A DNA stretch of 11,895 nt from DAOUJW01 sp034422115 (lineage in GTDB: Bacteria; Chloroflexota; Dehalococcoidia; Lucifugimonadales; UBA2985). The number at the start of each line of letters is the position of its first letter. The stretch's first letter is position 1. The notes beneath the pieces were generated by a model, which was given only the letters and a program-made list of their open reading frames with translations, had not been told where the DNA came from and ran no database searches. The DNA is taken from positions 1 to 11,895 of the forward strand of contig DAOUJW010000006.1 in NCBI GenBank assembly GCA_034422115.1, written 5' to 3'. This document shows, piece by piece, positions 7,145 to 11,895 of the stretch. Position numbers and translations under genes: made by a program.

Positions 7145-7244
7145 CCCCGTACTTGATACGGGGGTGAGCTTGTCGAACCATATGAGCGGGTATACAGAGG
7201 TCGTGCAGCCACCGCTCACCCTTCGACACGCTCAGGATGAGCGG
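7145..7244. repeat. inverted-repeat element, likely dispersed intergenic repeat
   Basis: Three nested symmetries lie in the 320-bp gene-free stretch 7036-7355. CCCCGTA/TACGGGG (7145-7151, 7157-7163) has a 5-nt loop. CCGCTCAcCCT/AGGaTGAGCGG (7212-7222, 7234-7244) matches 10 of 11. TGAGCTTGTCGAA (7165-7177) is the inverse of TTCGACACGCTCA (7222-7234) with one mismatch. The TTCGACAAGCTCA-type core is one I associate with short intergenic repeats in Chloroflexota-like and other environmental genomes, but only this one copy is visible here. No transposase is present, so a non-autonomous or structural repeat is most likely. The rest of 7036-7355 holds only the upstream region of the neighbouring genes. 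Confidence 0.5.
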
Positions 7245-7355
7245 TGTTGTCCGATTACACCAACACACTCCTAGAATGCCCAGTTAAGCTGCCCTTCTCT
7301 TGGAGGGCCATTTGGAGTAAACTCTAGGCGTTTACCCTTTGCATCCAGGAAGGCA

Positions 7356-9002
7356 ATGGCACACAACCTGATTCTCACGGGATTCTCCGGCGCAGGGAAA
7401 TCCGAGGTGGGGCGACTGGTCGCCCGCGCCGCCGGCCGTGACTTCATTGACACCGACGATGAGATAGTTCGGGCCGCGGGCAAGCCCATCGCCGACATCT
7501 TTGCGCAGGATGGGGAGGCCCACTTCCGACACCTGGAGCGCCAGGCCGTGGCCCGCGCCTGCGCCGACTCCAACAAAGTCATATCCACCGGCGGTGGGGC
7601 TATCGTAGACCCCGACAACTACAGGGTCATGGCCGCCTCAGGCGTCATCGTGTGCCTGGACGCTACGCCTCAGACCATCCTCGACAGGCTGGAATCCGCC
7701 GCCCGTGGCGGAGACCCGGACGCCGTCCGCCCCCTGCTGGCGGGCCCTGAGCCTCTGAAACGCATCACGGAGCTGAAGGCCCAGAGGCAGCGCTACTACG
7801 CCCAAGCTCACTGCACAATCCACACCGACGGCCTTACAACCGAGCAGGTGGCGCAGCAGGCCCTTGACGCCTTCAACGCCGCTTCCCAGGATAAGCCGTC
7901 CGCCAAGCAGTTCGACCCCTCCTTTGTCATAAGCACGGAGTCGGCAACCTACCCCGTCTTCGTGGAGTGGGGCATCCTGGACAGCTTCGGGGAGCGCCTA
8001 GGTGACCTTGGCTTCAACGGCCCGGTGTTCGTCATCACCGACTCCAACGTGGCCTCGCCCCACGGCGAGAGACTGGAGCGCGCCCTTCGCAACGCGGGTG
8101 TCGAGGCCCACTGCTACGTCGTCCCCGCCGGCGAGGCCAGCAAGAGCATTTCCACCGCAGAGGCCATCTACGCCTGGCTGGCTGACCATCGCTGTGAGCG
8201 GCGCAACCCCATCATCGCCCTTGGCGGCGGTATGGTGGGAGACCTCACCGGCTTTGTCGCCGCCACCTTCCTTCGAGGAGTGCCATTCATCCAGGCGCCC
8301 ACCTCCCTTGCGGCGATGGTGGACGCATCCATTGGCGGCAAGACCGCCGTGAACCTGGACGTGGGCAAGAACCTGGTGGGCGCGTTCTACCAGCCAAGGG
8401 CGGTCATGGCGGACCTGGACACCCTGACCACCCTGTCCTACCGGGAGATGGCCTCCGGCTGGGCCGAAGCCATCAAGCACGGCCTCATCCTGGACGCCGA
8501 CCTGTTCCGCCTCTTTGAGGACAGGGCGGACGAGCTGATGGAGCTGCAACCCGACATCTCCGCCCAGGTGATTCGCCGCAGCATGGAGATCAAGGCCAGG
8601 ATTGTTGAGGAGGATGAGCGGGAGACCCTGGGAAGGCGTGTGCTTCTCAACTACGGCCACACCACCGGCCACGCGCTGGAGGCCGTCACCCACTACACGG
8701 AGCTTTTGCACGGAGAGGCGGTCGCCGTTGGCATGAGGGCTGCCGCGGAGATAAGCCAGGAGATGGGTCTGCTCTCGCCGGAAGCTGCGGAGAGACAGAA
8801 CCGTCTGCTCATGCGATTCGGACTGCCAACGTCATCGCCAGGCGCCGATCCCGAAGGCGTGCTGAACGCAATGCAGCTGGACAAGAAGGCATCGTCCAGG
8901 ACCATAAACTGGATACTGATGGAGGAGATTGGCCGGGTCAGCGTCCGCTCCGACGTGCCTGAAGACCTGGTGCGGCGGACGGTGGAGGGCATCTGCAAGT
9001 AA
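7356..9002 (+). CDS. aroKB: bifunctional shikimate kinase / 3-dehydroquinate synthase
   Basis: A 548-residue fusion of two shikimate-pathway enzymes in the cytoplasm. Residues about 1-180 are shikimate kinase (step 5): P-loop GFSGAGKS (9-16), shikimate-binding D32/D34, FRxxE (57-61), STGGGA (77-82) and the lid arginine R125 (RPLL). Residues about 187-548 are 3-dehydroquinate synthase (step 2): VITDSNV, the NAD loop GGGMVGD (290-296), SIGGKTAVN, GWAEAIKHG, NYGHTTGHALE and LHGEAVAVGM. The zinc ligands are likely E371, H435 and H452, whose spacing matches the bacterial enzyme. Both halves look complete and active. AroK-AroB fusions are known, e.g. in Thermotoga. The ATG follows AGGA by 5 nt. A weak promoter-like pair (TTGTCC...TAGAAT, 19-nt spacer) lies upstream at about 7250-7280. 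It is the first gene of a three-gene unit; the next ATG is 5 nt after its stop. Confidence 0.96.
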   Translation: MAHNLILTGFSGAGKSEVGRLVARAAGRDFIDTDDEIVRAAGKPIADIFAQDGEAHFRHLERQAVARACADSNKVISTGGGAIVDPDNYRVMAASGVIVCLDATPQTILDRLESAARGGDPDAVRPLLAGPEPLKRITELKAQRQRYYAQAHCTIHTDGLTTEQVAQQALDAFNAASQDKPSAKQFDPSFVISTESATYPVFVEWGILDSFGERLGDLGFNGPVFVITDSNVASPHGERLERALRNAGVEAHCYVVPAGEASKSISTAEAIYAWLADHRCERRNPIIALGGGMVGDLTGFVAATFLRGVPFIQAPTSLAAMVDASIGGKTAVNLDVGKNLVGAFYQPRAVMADLDTLTTLSYREMASGWAEAIKHGLILDADLFRLFEDRADELMELQPDISAQVIRRSMEIKARIVEEDERETLGRRVLLNYGHTTGHALEAVTHYTELLHGEAVAVGMRAAAEISQEMGLLSPEAAERQNRLLMRFGLPTSSPGADPEGVLNAMQLDKKASSRTINWILMEEIGRVSVRSDVPEDLVRRTVEGICK

Positions 9003-9007
9003 GGCCC

Positions 9008-9943
9008 ATGGCAAAGGACATCACCAACCGGCGTGAGGCCGGCACAACCACCGCCGAAGCGGTCTCCAGCCTGTCACGGCACGGGATGGGCCGCACTGCC
9101 ATCGTCTACCTGCGGGTGCTCAAGCCCCGGGAGACCCTGCTGCTGTCGATTATCGGGCTGTGCACCGCCGTGGCCGCAGGCGGAGGCTCGCCGCCCCTGG
9201 ACCGCTTTGCCCTGGCCGCTATAGCCATAATCGTGGGCAGCGGCGGGACCAACGGCCTCACCAACTTCTTGGACCGCCGCGTGGACGCCCGAATGAAACG
9301 CACTCAGCGCAGGGTGCTGCCTTCCGGCCTCATCCGGCCTCCGGAGAAGGCCCTGGCGTGGGCGGCGTCCCTGGTGGTCGTGGCCCTGCTCATTGCCCTG
9401 TACCTTCACCCCTACGCCTTCCTGTCGGGAGTGGTTGGCGTCGCGGCGGGCCTCATCGCCCGCAAGACCTGGGCCACCCACTTCCTGGGCATCCTCTCCT
9501 CCTGCGGCCCGGTGCTCGTCGGCTGGTTCGCCATCAACCCGGAGTTGTCGGCCACGCCGGTGCTGCTCTGCCTCATAATCGCCCTCTGGCTGCCCATCCA
9601 CGTATGGAACCTCATGATAGCCTCCAGGGACGACTACGTGCAGGCGGGCGTCAACATCTTTCCCATCACAAAGGGCGCAGACCTGACGGCGCGGGTGTCC
9701 GTTGTCCTCTCCCTGTTCCTGTACGCGGCCTCCGTTGGGCTCTTCTTCCTGGGCGACTACGGCTGGGTCTACTTCGCCGCCGCCAACATCGGCAGCCTGC
9801 TCATGGTCAGGGCCACCCTCAAGATGCTCAGCACCGGCGACAAGGCCGCCGCCTACCGCGCATTCAAGCTCTCCGCCTACCCCTTCCTGGGCCTCATCTT
9901 CCTGGGCCTCTGCATCGACATCTGGGTGAGTGGCATTGGCTAG
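9008..9943 (+). CDS. ctaB: UbiA-family prenyltransferase, heme O synthase-like
   Basis: A 311-residue polytopic membrane protein (about 8-9 helices) resembling protoheme IX farnesyltransferase, which adds a farnesyl group to haem b to make haem O for cytochrome oxidases. The first Asp-rich motif is NFLDRRVDARMKRTQRRVLPSG (86-107; N86, D89, D93), very close to the CyoE/CtaB signature. The second region is LPIHVWNLMIASRDDYVQAG followed by VNIFPITKG (195-223), matching the H-W and DDY-x-x-AGV-x-x-P-x-x-x-G pattern. YLRVLKPRETLL (34-45) replaces the usual N-terminal KPR segment. The N-terminal 30 residues are an extra polar extension. No oxidase or haem A synthase gene is nearby; the partners are AroKB and a flavin reductase, so a different aromatic or quinone substrate cannot be excluded. 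AAGG lies 3 nt before the ATG. Confidence 0.85.
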   Translation: MAKDITNRREAGTTTAEAVSSLSRHGMGRTAIVYLRVLKPRETLLLSIIGLCTAVAAGGGSPPLDRFALAAIAIIVGSGGTNGLTNFLDRRVDARMKRTQRRVLPSGLIRPPEKALAWAASLVVVALLIALYLHPYAFLSGVVGVAAGLIARKTWATHFLGILSSCGPVLVGWFAINPELSATPVLLCLIIALWLPIHVWNLMIASRDDYVQAGVNIFPITKGADLTARVSVVLSLFLYAASVGLFFLGDYGWVYFAAANIGSLLMVRATLKMLSTGDKAAAYRAFKLSAYPFLGLIFLGLCIDIWVSGIG

Positions 9944-9956
9944 CCCGCCCCCTCAT

Positions 9957-10658
9957 ATGCAGTTCGACTCAAGGCTGACCGCCATCGCACAGGAGACACC
10001 GACGGTCAAGTCCTTCGTGCTGTCCCTGGAGGGAGGGCATATCGACTTCTCGCCCGGCCAGTACATAGACCTCTTTATTGACGCCCCCGGCTTCGACGGC
10101 GCGGCCGGGTACTCGATTACGTCGACGCCCCTGGAGAGGGGCACGATAAGCATAGCCGTGAAGAAGCTGCCCGGGGCCAAGTTCACCATCTACCTCCACG
10201 AGGAGGCCAAGCTGGGCGAGCGGTTCTACCTGGTGGGGCCGGGCGGCGACTTCTTCTACCGGGAGGACATGGGCAAATCCCTGGTGCTGATTGCCGGCGG
10301 GATTGGCATAACGCCCCTGATGAGCATGATACGGTACGTCAACGACGCCCGGCTGGACGTGAGCGTGACGCTCCTGTACAGCGCCAGGGTCCCCTCTGAG
10401 CTTGCCTTCTACTACGAGCTGCGGGAGATTGAGGCGGCCAACCCCAACATCAGGTGCCGGTTCACCGTCACCCAGCCCCAGGACGAGCCGTGGGACGGCC
10501 GCGTCGGCAGGATAGACCTGGAGATGATGCGGGAGCACATCACCGACAAGGACTCCCTGTTCTACATCTGCGGCCCCAGCGAGCTGCCGGCGGACATCAA
10601 GCAGAGCCTGCGGGACCTCGGCGTTGACGACTCTCGGGTGCACGCGGAGGAGTGGTAG
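9957..10658 (+). CDS. ferredoxin-reductase-like FAD/NAD(P)-binding oxidoreductase
   Basis: A 233-residue two-domain flavoprotein of the ferredoxin-NADP reductase superfamily. The N-terminal beta-barrel (about 1-105) has FSPGQYIDLFI, the FAD segment GYSITSTP (51-58) and GPGGDFFY. The NAD(P) domain has LVLIAGGIGITPLMSMIRY (109-127), FYICGPSELP and a C-terminal HAEEW whose final Trp would stack on the flavin. There is no [2Fe-2S] ferredoxin domain, so it must pass electrons to a separate partner. The usual RxYS flavin-phosphate arginine is replaced (AGYS). The ATG at 9957 is chosen, 13 nt after the prenyltransferase stop; a GTG at 9930, overlapping that gene by 14 nt, would add nine residues, and neither has a clear Shine-Dalgarno. 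It is the last gene of the aroKB unit. Its substrate is unknown. Confidence 0.88.
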   Translation: MQFDSRLTAIAQETPTVKSFVLSLEGGHIDFSPGQYIDLFIDAPGFDGAAGYSITSTPLERGTISIAVKKLPGAKFTIYLHEEAKLGERFYLVGPGGDFFYREDMGKSLVLIAGGIGITPLMSMIRYVNDARLDVSVTLLYSARVPSELAFYYELREIEAANPNIRCRFTVTQPQDEPWDGRVGRIDLEMMREHITDKDSLFYICGPSELPADIKQSLRDLGVDDSRVHAEEW

Positions 10659-10663
10659 CCCGC

Positions 10664-11061
10664 CTAAAGCAACCGCGTTCCGGGCAGGGAAGTCATGTTG
10701 CGGTCCAGAGTCAGCGTCTCCAGTCCTGCGCGCGAGTAATCGTTGGCAATAGGCGGTCGAACAGTCCCGCACCGCCGCGGGTGGCAAGCATCTCCAGGAC
10801 CGCCGACCCGTTCAGGGTATCCACGAGACCGCTGCGTAGGACGTTGCGAAGCTCGGTTTTGGCATCCTCGGCGGAGACTCCATAATGGTGCTGCACCACG
10901 ATGAACGCTTCCCCGATTACTTGATTGGAGGCGAGTATCTCCACTCCGCCCTCAACCAGTGCGCTCAGCCGCTCCAAGCAGTATGAGTATGTGTCGGGGG
11001 GACAGGAGTGAGGATCAGATCCATGGCTCCATTTCTCCATACTAGGCACAAAGCCGACCAA
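10664..11061 (-). pseudogene. frameshifted PIN-domain (VapC-like) ribonuclease gene
   Basis: The readable frame gives 116 residues from a TTG at 11061. The middle part, LVEGGVEILASNQVIGEAFIVVQHHYGVSAEDAK, matches the PIN-domain core with the conserved acidic E51; GLFDRLL supplies the later conserved D102. The frame then ends early (AQDWRR). Removing two bases from the alternating GC run at 10728-10734 restores a typical PIN C-terminus, TRAGLETLTLDRNMTSLPGTRLL, ending at a TAG at 10664-10666. That tail contains the fourth conserved acidic residue (LTLD) and the LPG-x-RLL ending usual in VapC proteins. The first catalytic aspartate (D-x-N/S near the start) is not seen in any frame upstream. So the gene is broken at its 3' end and probably degraded at its 5' end. 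No antitoxin gene is adjacent. An assembly error in the GC run is possible. Confidence 0.65.
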
Positions 11062-11095
11062 GAAGGCTGATGAGGAAGACGTTGCGGTAGCGGTG

Positions 11096-11380
11096 TCAGG
11101 TGAAGAGCCGTGCGATATCCAAGCCGATTAGCGCGAGGCTCAGACTCAGCCACATCGTTACGATTGTCCAGAAGAGCCACGGGTTCTCCGCACGATGGAC
11201 AGGCTCAACCAGGAAAGTCTCTCCCGTAAAGATGCTGGGTGCTGCCCAGAAGAGAAAGAGGAGACCCCAGACCCACTGGAGGTCGAAGATCACGGCTACC
11301 AAGACGATCGCTATGGCGACTAAAGTGAACCAGCGGACTCTACCACTTGCACGACGTTCGCGCCGCCGATCAAAGCTCAT
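11096..11380 (-). CDS. small multi-pass membrane protein coupled to oxygenase
   Basis: A 94-residue protein with a very basic N-terminus (RRRERRASGRVR, 5-16), then hydrophobic helices at about 17-34, 35-51 and 67-90, and the loop FTGETFLVEPVHRAENPW (51-68). The positive-inside rule puts the N-terminus in the cytoplasm. Its ATG at 11380 overlaps the stop codon of the Rieske oxygenase gene as ATGA, a form typical of translational coupling, so the two products are probably made together. I do not recognise a named family. Possible roles are substrate uptake or a membrane anchor for the oxygenase; this is inferred from coupling only. Confidence 0.75.
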   Translation of the reverse strand: MSFDRRRERRASGRVRWFTLVAIAIVLVAVIFDLQWVWGLLFLFWAAPSIFTGETFLVEPVHRAENPWLFWTIVTMWLSLSLALIGLDIARLFT

Positions 11381-11895
11381 GGTTCACGCTCTACATGTCG
11401 GGAGGGTGGCTCCTCTCCCAACATCTGCCAGCCGAGGTAGTGGTGAAAGTCAACTACCACCCGCTCGATGGGTAGCAGATGCCCACCCCTGGAATGGCGC
11501 GCTACCATCCCTCTCTGGGCCCGCTCGCATATGGCCCGGTCCTCTTCTAGAAAAGCGGTGGCGAATCCTCCAGAGACTGCCTGTGTAATAGCGTCAGTGC
11601 GTGACTTCGTAAGCGATCCTTGGAGCACTCGCGTCGAGGTAGGGGTGAGTGGAAGTGCGACAAGCCAGTCCCAAGAGTCCTGCGTGACGACTCCAACGAA
11701 CGATGGTGGAATGGAGACCAGCGTGTAGTGGTCTCCTCCTGAATTGCTACCCAACAGACGCGCAAGCAGCTTCCCTGCAAGACCTGTGCCTCCAGCTTGA
11801 ACAATCGCCCCGCCCGTCAGCGTCCAAGCCGCCGAGCCTTCGATGTAGTAGGCCCCGCGTGTAGGAGTTACCTTTTCCAGCGTGTCAGCATGCAC
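11377..11895 (-). CDS. Rieske-type aromatic oxygenase alpha subunit, C-terminal part
   Basis: The last 172 codons of a gene that continues beyond the right edge. The sequence fits the catalytic domain of ring-hydroxylating oxygenase alpha subunits. GGDHYTLVSIPPSFVGVVTQDSWDWLVALPLTPTSTRVLQGSLT (about 53-96) is the beta-sheet segment with the characteristic hydrophobic P...D...P-x-x-P-x-x-T-R pattern. FATAFLEEDRAICERAQRGM (about 111-130) is the C-terminal helix with the E-D-x-x-x-C/E-x-x-Q-x-G pattern, whose Asp is the likely third ligand of the mononuclear iron. IERVVVDFHHYLGWQML is the usual terminal helix. The Rieske [2Fe-2S] domain and the two iron-binding histidines would lie outside the window, so activity cannot be judged. 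The GTG at the very edge is probably internal and not the start. The stop overlaps the next start (ATGA). Confidence 0.75.
   Translation of the reverse strand: MHADTLEKVTPTRGAYYIEGSAAWTLTGGAIVQAGGTGLAGKLLARLLGSNSGGDHYTLVSIPPSFVGVVTQDSWDWLVALPLTPTSTRVLQGSLTKSRTDAITQAVSGGFATAFLEEDRAICERAQRGMVARHSRGGHLLPIERVVVDFHHYLGWQMLGEEPPSRHVEREP

Noticed and set aside
4139..7355. Possible tRNA or small structured RNA genes in intergenic gaps
   Set aside because: No T-arm GTTCGAATC-like sequence with a matching acceptor stem was found in any gap.
7998..8711. 237-codon minus-strand ORF within aroKB
   Set aside because: Shadow of the dehydroquinate synthase domain, with Gly/His/Val-rich antisense composition.
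9160..10787. Two 272-codon ORFs overlapping the prenyltransferase and flavoprotein
   Set aside because: Out-of-frame or antisense shadows of genes with clear motifs.

Overview
The window looks like a moderately GC-rich bacterial chromosome segment. The likeliest source is an uncultured member of the Chloroflexota (Dehalococcoidia/SAR202-like). This rests on inference: a 23S rRNA gene with no 16S directly upstream, a fused shikimate kinase/3-dehydroquinate synthase, Rieske-oxygenase and PIN-domain remnants, and short dispersed repeats containing a TTCGACAAGCTCA-like core. No single gene proves the phylum; the 23S sequence would settle it.

Region 1 (1-2340): the 5' two thirds of a 23S rRNA gene on the minus strand, running off the left edge. 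It has its own strong sigma70-type promoter (TTGACT-N17-TATACT) and a leader of about 145 nt. The leader holds an intrinsic-terminator-like hairpin with a U-tract and a boxA-like element. Region 2 (2338-4138, minus): a compact operon of ferritin, an uncharacterised helical protein and a class I methyltransferase, ending just upstream of the 23S promoter. Region 3 (4139-4611): a control region with an extended -10 promoter for ferritin and helically phased ACAAA repeats, followed by a small ORF with a C-terminal membrane anchor.

Region 4 (4612-6745): an MDR-family oxidoreductase (minus) divergent from an orphan HicB-like antitoxin (+). After these comes a small gene that ordinary ORF calling misses: a SelW/Rdx-family selenoprotein of 91 residues with a CxxU motif, encoded through an in-frame TGA at 6442-6444. 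It has a consensus promoter, a perfect Shine-Dalgarno, a candidate bacterial SECIS stem-loop right after the TGA and a perfect 22-bp terminator hairpin. Region 5 (6763-7355): a two-helix membrane protein (minus) and a non-coding stretch with an inverted-repeat element.

Region 6 (7356-10658, +): a tight three-gene unit of bifunctional AroK-AroB, a heme O synthase-like UbiA-family prenyltransferase and a ferredoxin-reductase-like flavoprotein. Region 7 (10664-11895, minus): a frameshifted PIN-domain gene, a small multi-pass membrane protein, and the C-terminal part of a Rieske-type oxygenase alpha subunit whose stop codon overlaps the membrane-protein start (ATGA).

The most notable observations are the hidden selenoprotein and the isolated 23S gene with a terminator-like hairpin inside its leader. 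No CRISPR array, tRNA, transposase or phage gene was seen.
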